DNA of 64,000 nucleotides from Trissonchulus latispiculum (taxonomy: Eukaryota; Nematoda; Enoplea; Enoplida; Ironidae): the NCBI GenBank assembly GCA_030248195.1, contig JASAND010011161.1, positions 1 to 64,000 on the forward strand, read 5' to 3'. A model generated the notes under the pieces. It searched no databases. It was not told the origin of the DNA and worked only from the letters and a program-made list of their open reading frames with translations. How positions within the stretch are numbered: the stretch's first letter is position 1; the number at the start of each line of letters is the position of its first letter. Position numbers and translations under genes: made by a program. Positions 1 through 12,070 of this stretch are shown one piece after another.

Positions 1-57
1 GTTGAGAAAAAAAAATGCAAGACTTGTCAATGAGTGATCAGAGTAAGCAGTCGTGCT

Positions 58-81
58 GAGAACGTGTCAATCTTCTTCTCA
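58..81. repeat. 24-base hairpin motif, copy 1
   Basis: The 24 bases begin GAGAACGTGTCAA and end TTCTTCTCA. GAGAA at one end pairs with TTCTC at the other. Here the flanks extend the stem to 7 bp (CTGAGAA with TTCTCAG) around a 13-base loop. Confidence 0.75.
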
Positions 82-526
82 GGCATTACTGTTAGCCCTG
101 GTCGTTTGTTGACGGTAAAATCTTTTATCTTTAAAATGTATTAAACATACGTGCAAAAGCATAAGCTGTATGTCTTCGACAGAAGGAATAGGTCTTAAGG
201 GTGCTGTAACAGTGTTTGGGAAACTCTACTTCTAAATGTTATATATATATATATGTATGCTAGTATAGTGTTCGTGGTTTCAAATATAGTTAGTGTATAT
301 ATGTATAATTGTTTGCTGGCCACTATAACGTAATGAATATTTAAATAGACCAAAACGGATGCATTAGAAACTGTCCATCAAATGCAAATCCATTCATGTA
401 AAGTTAAAGCAGCAACTTTTGACTAATGATACAACCATTCATTAGGTAACAGTGACTTTGTTTCTGTAGTGTAACGGAATTCTACAGAGGAATCTAAATC
501 AACAGTTCAGACATTACGCATAGGCA

Positions 527-550
527 GAGAACGTGTCAATCTTCTTCTCA
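527..550. repeat. 24-base hairpin motif, copy 2
   Basis: Identical over all 24 bases to the copy at 58-81. The flanks are CA on the left and CC on the right, so pairing is limited to the 5-bp GAGAA/TTCTC core. Confidence 0.75.
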
Positions 551-1057
551 CCTTGTAGTGTTTGCACTGTACATCTTTAAATGATGTGATTGAAAATCGA
601 TCGTACAGAAACATTGTCATGCCTTTACATTAGAAGATAACAGTAATATTAGTATTAATAGAATATAATAATACGCAGTAGCACACTAACGAATCCATAA
701 GAGAGAGCAGTAGGAATATTTAAATATGTAAGTATATAATCCGTCGTATCTTGTTGACTGTGACATATCTTGTAATCTGTACTGTATTCTGCTGTACTGA
801 ACTCGTTTGCATTGTTTTTGTAACTGTATTCTTACGTACGTGTGCATTGTGTGTTGGCAGTTATTAAGTGTTCTATTGTTTCCTATCTGGTTCGCATCTT
901 TAGCAAAATAGTCTAGTACCACTTTACTGAAACCACTGACCGCTGCTTCTAGAATAGTTGTGTTAGCAATCTACATTTGAAAACGTTATATAATTATTAT
1001 AATATTAACTTTTGTTTGATTTTAAATTAATTGAAAAACAGAATATTTTTAGTTGGT

Positions 1058-1081
1058 GAGAACGTGTCAATCTTCTTCTCA
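1058..1081. repeat. 24-base hairpin motif, copy 3
   Basis: Identical over 24 bases to the other two copies. The flanks GGT and ACC extend the stem to 8 bp (GGTGAGAA with TTCTCACC). The extension differs in sequence from copy 1, yet both keep pairing. Confidence 0.75.
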
Positions 1082-1145
1082 CCAGTTGATAATATTCTGT
1101 GTTCCCATTTTAAAAGAACAAACTCAATTTTTTGATTTTGATTTT

Positions 1146-1210
1146 GATTCAAGCTCATTAACATGGCATATCTGTCGTGGATTCAAGCTCATTAATATGA
1201 CATCTGGAGT
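1146..1210 (+). repeat. 34-bp tandem duplication
   Basis: Two adjacent units start GATTCAAGCTCATTAA at 1146 and 1180 and then diverge by a few bases. No function is apparent. Confidence 0.6.
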
Positions 1211-2353
1211 TTGTTAGTTTTGTTCCATGTATCTAACAATTCATTATTTGGTGGTTTATGATTTTCTTATTAACTCCTCTGTTTGTGTTTGGTTCTGCTA
1301 ACTGCCACTGTTGTTGTGCCTTGTATACTGATTGACATTAAATACTTGTTTGAATCTGAATTTTATAGGATCAGATAGATTATGAGGTAGGATTAGTTGG
1401 AATATCAGCTGCACGAAGTTCTTCCATCTTGAATAAACAGTGCGCAAACACAGATAGTCATCTTTTGTTGGTGGCCTAATTGATATCTATGCTGTTTACT
1501 GAGCTTATGTAAGTAGTTGAAAGTTGAAAAATCGTAGGAATCAATTTGAAGACAAAATTGTCCAAACTTTCCATGAAGTGGTGTTCAGATCATTGCTCAC
1601 ACGTGCATCAAAATTTGGAATTTATCAAGTAGCATTTCGCCTTACAGTAGCCTTTACAAACTTACCAGCAAATTTGAGACGATAAACCTTTTTCCAATTT
1701 TACGGTAGTAGTGTGCAGTTCATACTCACACTAAAGAAATCGCCTGATTTTTGAGATGGACGCTTTTGTTAACGGTATCCTTCATATGCGGAGCTGCAAA
1801 TTAGTGGATGGGATTTATTATCGTCATTATTAGTGTTAAAGTTTCCAACAAGCTCACTACAGCTTCAGAGTGGAATTGTTCAGCACCATGTTAAACTTTT
1901 TCTGGATCAGTTAGCATTAGATTGACTTTAAATTCAAATTTGTTAAACCTGTCTAGACTAAGTAAAATGTGCAGCTAAATGCTCACATTCACATCTGAAG
2001 ATCCGCAGTTTAATTACTAGGATGACAGTGTAGCCTACTGTTGACTACAAGTATATAGTTGCAAAGTTAAAACTAACGTTTCTGGTTATGTTGGTATCTA
2101 CAGAGTAGTTCATTGCTCTCTGCATGATGATATCTCACTTAACCTAACATTGCTTACTGACACAACCAACGGAAGAAATCTACGACATTGAGTGGACTGG
2201 CATCAGTTTGGACAGCTTTGGAAAACATACATGGAAGGAATTGGCATTAATTTGGTCATGTCTGCAAAAATTAGGAAAATATCTGTTTAATGAGTGTCAC
2301 ATTGCATATGTTTGTATTGCTACTGTTGTATATAAATGTTGTGTTTGATTTTT

Positions 2354-2359
2354 AATAAA
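2354..2359 (+). terminator. Possible polyadenylation signal
   Basis: AATAAA followed by an A-rich stretch, at the end of the AT-rich non-coding block. It could end a plus-strand transcript. The sequence composition changes just downstream, to a GC-rich stretch near 2390-2430. Confidence 0.3.
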
Positions 2360-2895
2360 ATAAAAAACAAAAACCCGTGTGCTCTCCTACACGCCATCGG
2401 GGGCGGCCCCTACTGCGATGGGGATGCTTCTTTCGTGTGTTCTATACTTCGAATATCTCTCAAGCTGCCAAAAAAAGCAAAAATTGAAATTTAAAACAGA
2501 TAGAACAATGCACGAAAGAGGTAGAGAGGTTTCCTCTCCGTGGACAATGTAGGCTTTGATTGTATTTTATAAACAATGTATATTGCTGTTTTTGTGTTTT
2601 AGATTTATGGTAACTACAAATGGAAGCTTGAGATCAGAGATCAGCTAAGACGATCAGACGTTATCACGACCTCTTATCAACAAAAAAACAGAAGGTGTTT
2701 ATCTTATACCATTGTAGCAATCATCGGCAAAACCCAATACTATTAAGGGAAAAAACCCAATACTATAAACGGAAAAACCCAATGGTATAAGAGGAAAAAT
2801 GCAGCGGCAACCCATTCATGCCAATTTGCTTGTTGGTTCTGGTTTGTGTGTGTGCATGTGTGTGTGCATGTGTGTGTATGTGTCTGTATGTGTGT

Positions 2896-4320
<1,425 letters not shown>

Positions 4321-5028
4321 TCAAAATAATAAAAAATAGACGGAGTCGTTATCATTATTTGGGCTGGGGTATATTGTGGAAAAGATCTTTTCATTCTTTA
4401 ATGGTAGAAATGGTCCCTTAACACCCTCCCTCAAAAAACAAGAAAGAATAATTACTAAAAACCTACTCAATTCCACAAAATCCTGCAACGCCACACCTTG
4501 CTGCAGCAGGCGAAGCAACAGCCAAACCATAGCAGTGGGGGTGGGGGTTTGCAGGGGGGCAGACCAGCTATCCCGCAAATATCTAATCAGGGAGTTGATA
4601 AGGGGGCCACTTCCTGTATGGACAGGAATAGGTCCATCAGAACCATGACTATTCCATTGGCCACGGTGGTCTGGGACCCCGAATTGGCCAGAACCGCCGA
4701 AGCCGGCAGAACCAGCTTAGAGGGCAGGGGCGAGCTGGGGCCCACCTCACAAAGGGCCAGGCAAGCCCAGTGCCCTTGCATTACTTCCAGACTACGGTGC
4801 CCATAGAACTGGCCTAGGGGCACTTTGCCATACCGTGTCGGCCTACAGTGTTCATCTAAAACAGGAATTTCACAAAAAATATCATACAAATATGTAGAGC
4901 TAATTAAAAATTGTAAAATATTATAATGATTGATTCTAAAATGATAGCAAAATTCAAATTATTGTTAAAACAGTTCTCAAGGAGCGATAAAAATGAAAAA
5001 AATCAAATTTATTACAAAATCCTATTAA
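4321..5028. other. GC-rich stretch of unknown nature, then AT-rich spacer
   Basis: Bases 4480-4860 are clearly more GC-rich than the flanks. They keep frames of about 100 codons open on both strands, but I recognise no domain and no convincing splice sites. It may be a degraded repeat. From 4870 to 5028 the sequence is AT-rich and featureless. Confidence 0.35.
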
Positions 5029-6251
5029 GGGGGGGGGGCGACTAAACTTTTGCCCCGACTTTGTCCGATTGGCCTACTTTTCGGCGAAGTTAAAGAGCAT
5101 GGGTGTGGTCAAAAAAGTATTTGGTCGTTGGTTCTTAGTTGCCTTCCAGTCATGTGCAGGCGTCGTGTTTATGTGCCCGACCCCCCCCCCCTTTTTGGCA
5201 ACTATCAACATAATTAATTAAAAATCTCTGCTGGCTGTAAGACCCTAGCTCCAAGCTTGTCACTGGCCAATACGATTTAGCACATGTGTCCCTATATGCG
5301 GAAAAATACTAGACGTCTGTATCTTATCTGCATCTAAGGGAATTACTGTTCAAAGTTGAAGTTTCGGTAAAATTTTGAAAATTTTTGGCTAACGAAAGGA
5401 ATATTTTGTTACTGGTGCGAGCTATAAGGCTGTAATTTGGCATATACAGAGGCCCTATAGGAGTACTCATTTGTGCCAAATGGCAGGAAATTCTGCCGCG
5501 TGAAAAAATTTTTATGTCAACTTTAATCTTCAAAAATTGACAAAATCGCCTCTTTTGGGCAATAGTACCCCAGAAATCGAAAAAATCAAATTTTTTGAAA
5601 TTAAAATTTTTTGAGATATTTGAACTCAGCGTGGTTGAAAACACACCCACAAACAATTTCAGCTCGATTAGTGAAGGTTTGCGACTTCTATGGCTGCCGA
5701 AAGCCTTTACACAGGATCCGACAGACTGAAAATGGCGATTTTGGCAATTTTTGAAGACTAAAGTTGACATAAAAATTTTTTCACGCGGCGGAATTTCTTG
5801 CCATTTGGCACAAATGAGTACGCCTATAGGGCGTCTGTATATGCCAAATTACAGCCTTATAGCTCGCACCAGTAACAAAATATTCCTTTCGTTAGCCAAA
5901 CATTTTCAAAATTTTGCCGAAACTTCAACTTTGAACAGTAAGATAGATGCAGATAAGATACAGACGTCTAGTATTTTTCCGCATATAGGGACACATGTGC
6001 TAAATCATATTGGCCAGTGACAAGCTTGGAGCTAAGGTCTTACAGCCAGCAGAGATTTTTAATTAATTTTGTTGGTAGTTGCGAAAAAGGGGGGGGGTCG
6101 GGCACATAAACACGACGCCTGCACATGGCTGGAAGGCAACTAAGAACCAACGACCAAATACTTTTTTGACCACACCCATGCTCTTTAACTTCGCCGAAAA
6201 GTAGGCCAATCGGACAAAGTCGGGGCACCCCCATTTTAGTCGCCCCCCCCC
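5029..6251. mobile_element. Fold-back element A flanked by TTAA
   Basis: The two halves are reverse complements. The left half (5029 to about 5552) starts with a G run then CGACTAAA. The right half (about 5730-6251) ends TTTAGTCG then a C run. TTAA abuts both outer ends (5025-5028 and 6252-6255), consistent with a target duplication. The unpaired centre is about 180 bp and has no coding potential. The centre and inner arms are homologous to those of the larger fold-back element at 31.7-35.5 kb, in the opposite orientation. It is probably non-autonomous. The superfamily is uncertain: TTAA suggests piggyBac-like integration, but the TIR is not the usual piggyBac type. Confidence 0.85.
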
Positions 6252-6802
6252 TTAATGCTGCATTGTAATGCAATGCTGTACCCTGAGCACACCCACTTTT
6301 TGAGTCAAACCCGAAATCTTTTGAGTCAGGATCCTTGGGTGGAATACTCTCTTTCATCCATCGCTTACATTTCTTTGGTCCGCTCTGGATTATTTCCGAT
6401 ATCCAATTATAAAATGGTGTGCGTTAGGTTAGCGCTACACACCACTTTTTGAGTCACGGAACGATATTCTGCTGAAAGCTTGTAAATTTATTCGTTTTCA
6501 TGATTCACTCATCAAAAACAATCCAGATTCGTTCTATTGTAAAAAATTTAACAAGCAGGCCCCTAAGGCGGCATTATTCCGCAGTTGAACCTCAGCTTTT
6601 CCGGGGGCGTATTTACATATGACATACCATAAGGTGTCCAATTTCTGGTTGTGCTGCCCCAAGCTGTACCCATTTGATTCATAGTGGATTGCACTAAGAT
6701 CTGTAATAGTCCGTCAGTAGTCACAACCAACTAATAGTCTGTACTGAACTCCGACATGGAAAAATTATGAAACAGAACTCTCTAAGACAGATGTTGAGTA
6801 TG
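6252..6802. other. Spacer, no gene seen
   Basis: No coding feature recognised. The phrase ACTTTTTGAGTCA occurs twice (near 6293 and 6443). The sequence immediately left of the LTR (6790-6802) is unrelated to the sequence left of the second LTR. Confidence 0.4.
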
Positions 6803-8769
6803 TGTAAAGAAAATGAAAAAAAAGTTTTGAATTGCCTTCTAAAAGACTTCAGAAAGTTGTATTGGAAAACGATATAAAAGGGATGTTTCTTGCCTAGTTG
6901 CTTGATGGTGAAACCTATCACGAAAGTGGTTCACAAAAGTTAGGGTCACGCCAGTCACTATCTGTGAATTGGGCTCAATTAAAAGGTTTGGGTTAATGAG
7001 ATTATCAGCTATCAGAAAACGCTCGAATTCAACCTTTTAAGCCCTTCGATCAAAAGTTACAGTGAGGGCAAGGTCTAGAGATTGGTTCTAACGACTGTCT
7101 TTATGCTAAAATGAAATTAGTTGTTGCTGGCTGGGTCCGCCTCGACTAATGTGGACGGCAGCTCCACCCTTTCAAGCGAATTGACAACAGATCTCTAGTT
7201 CCCGAGGTCCCACTGACTTTTCAAATCAAATTATACTCTGAAAATTAAAGCACAGAGAAACAACACAACTATTCGTTGATTTGTGAAATAGCTGTATTTT
7301 GTAAATTAGCTAAGTTTATGCTCGCTCGCTGTTTAATTAATATCTGTATTCTTGCTTACTTATGAATTGTAAATTAATTTAACTATGTATTGTATAAGGG
7401 AAGCTGTAATTGTAATTGTGCAGTTTCACTATTCTTTCGCAATTGAAATCCAAAAAGAAATCTAAAACTTAATGTTCAAGTAGCAAGGACTAATGTATAG
7501 ATTTTGTCTTGTTAGTGCTTTTAATTTAATAATTGTAATCTTTAAGTTGTATTTTTGGTGTTTGTAAAAATTGAATCCGTTCACCAGTAGTTGGAGTTGA
7601 GATTAGTCAGTTTTAACCCCTTTAATTTTGCATCATCAATCGGATGGGGTTCATCTACAGGTCCCTACTATTGAGTTATGTGTGTGTGAGTGAAGGCCAG
7701 CGGAGGCCAGCCTGAGTGTCTAGGATTGAGTCTACGTATGTGTGAGGTTCAGCGTTACCTTTTCACGTCCCTAGAATGACATCACACGCATAAGTCAGAC
7801 AGAGGGGAACCCCTCTGAAATTAAGGCACAAGTCACCCCTGAAAGGAAGAAAGAAAGAAATTAACAATTAATATTAACGAATATGTAATAATAGGCCTCT
7901 AGCTAAGTTTTAGACTAGGCAGAAGTTTCTTATAGCTTAGGCGTTGCTTATTTCATCTTGGGCTTCCAGGCCCCCTGTCTGTTATTACGATTTCTTCTTC
8001 CTTGCTTCTCGTTTCCATCGGCTCTCCTTTCGCCTGCGCGTCTGTTTGCAAATAACATTCAGGACTATAGAAATAAAGTCCAGCACAAAGGCACTTCGAA
8101 ACAAAAACGCCATAAAAGTTTAGGGCCAGGGCTGTTGGGGTACTTTGAGCCACTCGAAAACGGACCCAAAGTCATAAAAAATTATGTAACTAAAATGACA
8201 AACAGCCCAGGCGCAAGTTCAAAAGAAGGAGGCTGGGTCTTCCTTTTCAAACCAGCCAATGACAGAGTGCGATCATGAAAGCAGCCAATCATCAAAAGAT
8301 GATTGCAAAAGACACGAGGAAAAAGTTATCCTGAGAGCAAAATTTAAAGCTCCAGTCAGTCTGTGATTTGGGGTTAGTGACGAACGGTCGTCTGTCTTCT
8401 CTCGCGTGGCCGAAATGCTGGGGGGAAAATCACAGACACCCCATGAGCTGTTTCGTTGGGAGAGGCCTTGTCTCTCCCCTTCTAGGATACCCCCTTTAAA
8501 ACTTTTCTCCCACTCGGACACTAGGTTGGGATTGGGGTACACCTGGGGGGGAAGGTCTATCTAAATTGGGTTTGGGCTTCAGAAGCCCGGTTTCTAAATT
8601 TTCCCTTTAGGATAAGCGGTCCCAATCCCCTCTAGGATTTATAATAATTGTAAGCGCGAGTGGAAAACTAACCTAATTGGACCTCGAGTCCCTTCTTCGA
8701 AATTATACGTTAAATCGGGCTCTCGCCGCCCTAGACTATCTACTGCCAATATTGCTTTCATGATTGTAT

Positions 8770-8867
8770 GCTAATATCAGTTGATATTAGCTGGATTTCC
8801 CTGAATTTCCTGAAGAGGAAATTCAGGAATACGTCATTGGTGAGGGGATTTCCGATGGAAATCCCTC
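8770..8867 (+). other. Three consecutive stem-loops in the 5' LTR
   Basis: Stem 1 (8770-8791): ten-base arms GCTAATATCA/TGATATTAGC around GT. Stem 2 (8800-8827): twelve-base arms CCTGAATTTCCT/AGGAAATTCAGG around GAAG. Stem 3 (8842-8867): GAGGGGATTTCC/GGAAATCCCTC around GAT, with one bulged base. All three recur in the 3' LTR. Confidence 0.8.
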
Positions 8868-9926
8868 TACTTGTTTTCCTAATTTAAAAGACCAACTTTC
8901 GCCACATTTCGTTCCTTTTCCTATTTTGGTCGAAAAATGCCTAAAAAGAAGAATTTCACTCTAGCTAGTCTTCTTTCCTAAATTCGCCACTTCTCGCCAG
9001 TCTTGCCCAAAAGCTCTAGTTGAATGTTTTGACTCGAAATTCCCAAACTTTTACCTGGTCCTGTGGAATCCAGTTAATATCGCTGAATCCGGGACAAGGT
9101 TTTAACCCATTTGATTCAGTTCTAGCGCAGGTCTCTCCTTGGACCTGTCCAGCTCTGCTCTGCTCCGTTCTGATCCTCGCTGTTCTGTTCCTCATCGCCA
9201 GCTGCTCGGATCCCGTGGATCTCGCTTGGTTCTTGGCCGGATATCAGCCTGTGCCGTGGTCCGTGGTCTCTGCTTGATTTGCCAGTGTGAGTGTCGCCGT
9301 TCCGGATCACCCCTGGATCTTCGCTTCTTTCTCTGATCGCGCTGCCTGTGCTGCTCTGTCCGGATCTCTCGGAATTCAGCTGCCAAACGTCAGTTTGCTG
9401 AGCCTTCTCTGAGTCTTAGAATCTTTGCTGAAAGCCATCCTCTGGCTTAGGGACACACCTTGAGAACTCTAGGACAGTCATATTGGGATTTGGAGTGTGG
9501 GTTGGATGTTAAGCTGGTTCTATTAAAGAATTCGAAGATCCTTGCCCAAAATCATTAACTTTTAACTGTTTACCTTGTTTTTGTTTTAAAAAAATGCCTG
9601 CTATCCTTTTGCCTGAAAGCTTCTGTTCTTTGATCTGCTCTATTCTTGTCTGTTCTACCAAATCTGCTCAAATTCTCTCTCTTTAACTTTTTAATCAATT
9701 TCTAAAAGTTACAGGTCGTCCTCTTAGCAGAGGATAGAATAGTTATTGGTTTTCTGCTGGTGCGTATTGCCGGTAACTATTCGTGACCAGGGACGGGTGG
9801 ACTTGTGCACACTTTTCAGGTACATATAGGGAGCATATAGGGAACTTCCCCCCTCCTCGACCCTGAAAATCAAATTATTGTGTGACTGCGAATCAATTCG
9901 CAGTCTGAGAGTAACGAGTGCTGTTT

Positions 9927-9934
9927 AGGTGAGT
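9927..9934 (+). other. Predicted splice donor at LTR edge
   Basis: AG|GTGAGT is a perfect donor consensus. It occurs at the end of both LTR copies (also 24870-24877). Good acceptors sit just before the NADAR ORF (AG at 17452-17453) and the proline-rich ORF (AG at 19388-19389), so spliced subgenomic mRNAs are plausible. Confidence 0.55.
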
Positions 9935-11011
9935 CTACTGACTCAGACGCCGCAGTTACAGCACGTGGCTCATGCCGAGAGGGTCCGAGTTCCTGACAAT
10001 GGTGTCGTCTGGTTGGAGCATGGACGTTACAACCACATTATCGTAGGTAATTTGGTCCTGACCAGCGCCAATGAGACGGTCCAACACACCGTCGAGATTA
10101 ACTCGGGGACTAAGCCCTACAAGGCCCCGAAACTGGATATCATTCCCTTGCGTTACACAGACATGGCCAGGGCCGAGTATGAAAACACTATGGCCAAAAA
10201 TGTTATTCGAAAGTACCGTGATCATAAGTCCCTTGTCATTGAAGAGCTGAGTCTTGATATGAAGACCACTTTCATAATTACCTTCATAGTTGTAGCTGTA
10301 GTGATCTTCTGCGTGGTTTGGTTTGCCCCTTGTCTTGGGCCGGCTAGGGAAGGATTGGAGAATGCTGGGAGGACATGTTGCGAATGGCTCGCAACCTGCA
10401 TAAGCCATTATTGTGCTCGTGATCCTCCCCCTCCTTCGGCTTCGTCTCCTGACGTTAGGTCTCCTCTTCGAAAGTCTGCTCGCAAGACTAAGTTTGCGGC
10501 ACACTTCAGTGACGATGAAGACGAATCCTCTGAAGTGGCTGGTCCTTCCACTGGTAGGGATCGGAATAGGGATGCCGCTGTAAGCTTTCAGCAGGCTTCC
10601 TATAAGAATGAAGGACTGGATTCCTTTGAGTCTATTCAGATGGGAACCCCCACTAAGAGGCGTTCTCACAACGATTCAGGGTCCAGCCGGCGAACGTCGA
10701 GTCGTAACCGTAGTTTAGATCGGTCCTTGTCCCCGCACAATCGGAATAAGATAGTGGATCTTGGTGATCCTTTGGCTGCTACCGTTTCCTTACCTCCGAA
10801 GCGGCATTCGCTTGCCTATGATCCCGATTCGGTTGTCTATTTCGTCTCTGCCTCACCCATGCTGATCGATTTGAAGATGTATGACACAGTCATTACTGCT
10901 TTGTTGGACACGGGAGCCAACATCACTCTAATCTCTCAGCAGGTGGTAGATAGGTACCGGTTGCCCACGCGTCCACTGGCCGAGTCCAAGTGGAGTGTTT
11001 CTGCCACGTGA
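9935..11011 (+). pseudogene. Membrane-anchored segment joined to aspartic protease (truncated polyprotein)
   Basis: The frame is open from just after a stop at 9926-9928 and has no ATG near its start; the first in-frame ATG is at about 10162. It is probably the remnant of a longer frame whose 5' part is deleted. Residues roughly 1-110 look extracellular. A strongly hydrophobic segment follows (FIITFIVVAVVIFCVVWF, about 113-130), then a Cys-containing region, a Ser/Arg-rich acidic linker, and near the end a retropepsin motif, LLDTGANITLIS. A TGA at 11009-11011 interrupts the frame, which continues after it. The N-terminal part resembles the stem, anchor and tail of an envelope-like glycoprotein, but I cannot assign a family. 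An envelope-like piece upstream of protease would be an odd order. Confidence 0.6.
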
Positions 11012-11851
11012 CACCGAATACCGATTTCTGAGCAAGTGATTACGACGTTCACCTTCCCAGGATGCCCTACTCATCCGCTAGTTCCTCACACCTTCTATGT
11101 TAGTTCTACTTCGCCGCAGGATATCCTTCTTGGCACCGACTTCTTGTCTCGTTTTGATGCTTCTTTCGATCTCGACATCCATAACAATGAGATTCGAATC
11201 AATTCACATTCACCTCCTGGACGATTCGTCTTGCCGATTTCCACTCCTCAGCATCCTCTTGACTCTTTGTATCGGGTTTCCATGATTGACGACTTTGAGC
11301 TGCCTCCCTTCTCCCGGGCCATCATTAACGCCATGGTTGAGATTCCCCCAGACGTTGAGCTGGGTGTGGAAGGCGACTTTGAGCCTCACCCCGACAAGTT
11401 TGAAGCTGCCCAGAATCCTGCGCAGCCAATCTCCTGCATGCCCGCTCGGGTCAGGCTCGATGACAAGATCATCCTTGTTTGTGTCGAAAATTACTCTGGA
11501 CAGCCCGTTAAGTTGCATGCTAGGGAGTCGCTAGGTACTGTACGCCCAGACGTTCCCACGGAGAATGAGGAGAACTTTAAGAGACACGCCTACGGATGTT
11601 ACTACGTCCGGACACCCGGTAGTGGCGTCTTGCAGCTGAATCAGGTATTGCCAGAACCTGACGGTATTGCTCAAGGGTATCGTTCTGTCTCTGCGCGAGA
11701 AGGTCTCAAGACTCTGACTGACCTACCTGAGTGTTTTAAGGAACTGCCTAAGCCGTCCTCGGAGATGTCCCCCACTGAGATGGATCAATACCTTCCATGG
11801 GCAGTTCGAGTACAATGTTCTCCCCTTCGGACTGAAGTCTGCCCCTGGTAA
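11012..11851 (+). pseudogene. Protease-RT linker, unit 1
   Basis: In the same frame as the protease segment after a single TGA. It continues the protease fold (ILLGTDFLSRFDASFDLD is typical of the retropepsin C-terminal half), followed by a spacer. It ends at residues DQYLPW, where it runs directly into RT sequence in another frame. The RT fingers and palm, including the first catalytic aspartate, are missing at this junction. The same deletion is present in unit 2, so it predates the duplication. Confidence 0.75.
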
Positions 11852-12068
11852 TTTCCAGCGGTGCATGGAACGAGTCCTGGGTGACTTGCAGTGGAAAAGG
11901 TGTATCATCTATATAGACGACATCCTCATTTTCTCGAGAACTTTCAAGGAACATCTGGACATTATGCAAGAAATCTTTGACCGTCTACAGGCAGCTGATT
12001 TGAAGCTCAACACTGAGAAATGTAGCTTTCTCCAGAAAGAGGTCAAGTATTTAGGGCATATTATCTCT
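11797..12068 (+). pseudogene. Partial reverse transcriptase, unit 1
   Basis: Begins in mid-domain (FEYNVLPFGLKSAPGNFQR) and keeps the YIDDILIFS catalytic motif and the start of the thumb (LGHIIS). It is cut off by the duplication junction. Without the N-terminal half of the domain it cannot be an active polymerase. Confidence 0.85.
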
Positions 12069-12070
12069 CT

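Larger units (their letters stand above)
1..2390. other. AT-rich non-coding stretch
   Basis: No convincing exon or protein-coding frame is visible on either strand. The region carries three copies of a 24-base motif, a short tandem duplication near 1146-1210, and an AATAAA hexamer at 2354. It could be the 3' part of a long plus-strand transcript (3'UTR or lncRNA), but no upstream exon lies in the window, so this is inference only. Confidence 0.5.
6803..9934 (+). repeat. 5' LTR
   Basis: Starts TGTAAAGAAAATG and aligns along its whole length with 21720-24877, with scattered substitutions and small indels. The shared sequence ends at TTTAGGTGAGT, a perfect splice-donor consensus. After this the two copies diverge completely. 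The true LTR edge may lie slightly inside this point, because no terminal CA coincides with the end of homology. At over 3 kb it is unusually long for Ty3/gypsy elements. Confidence 0.88.
10533..12070 (+). repeat. 1,538-bp tandem duplication, unit 1
   Basis: The unit runs from the linker before the protease through the RT active-site region. It is repeated immediately as 12071-13608. The junction near 12068-12071 joins the RT thumb sequence directly back to the linker sequence. Single-base differences between units suggest the duplication has some age. Confidence 0.9.

Noticed and set aside
4498..4889. Overlapping 100-codon frames on both strands
   Set aside because: GC-rich stretch with open frames by composition; no domain or splice evidence.
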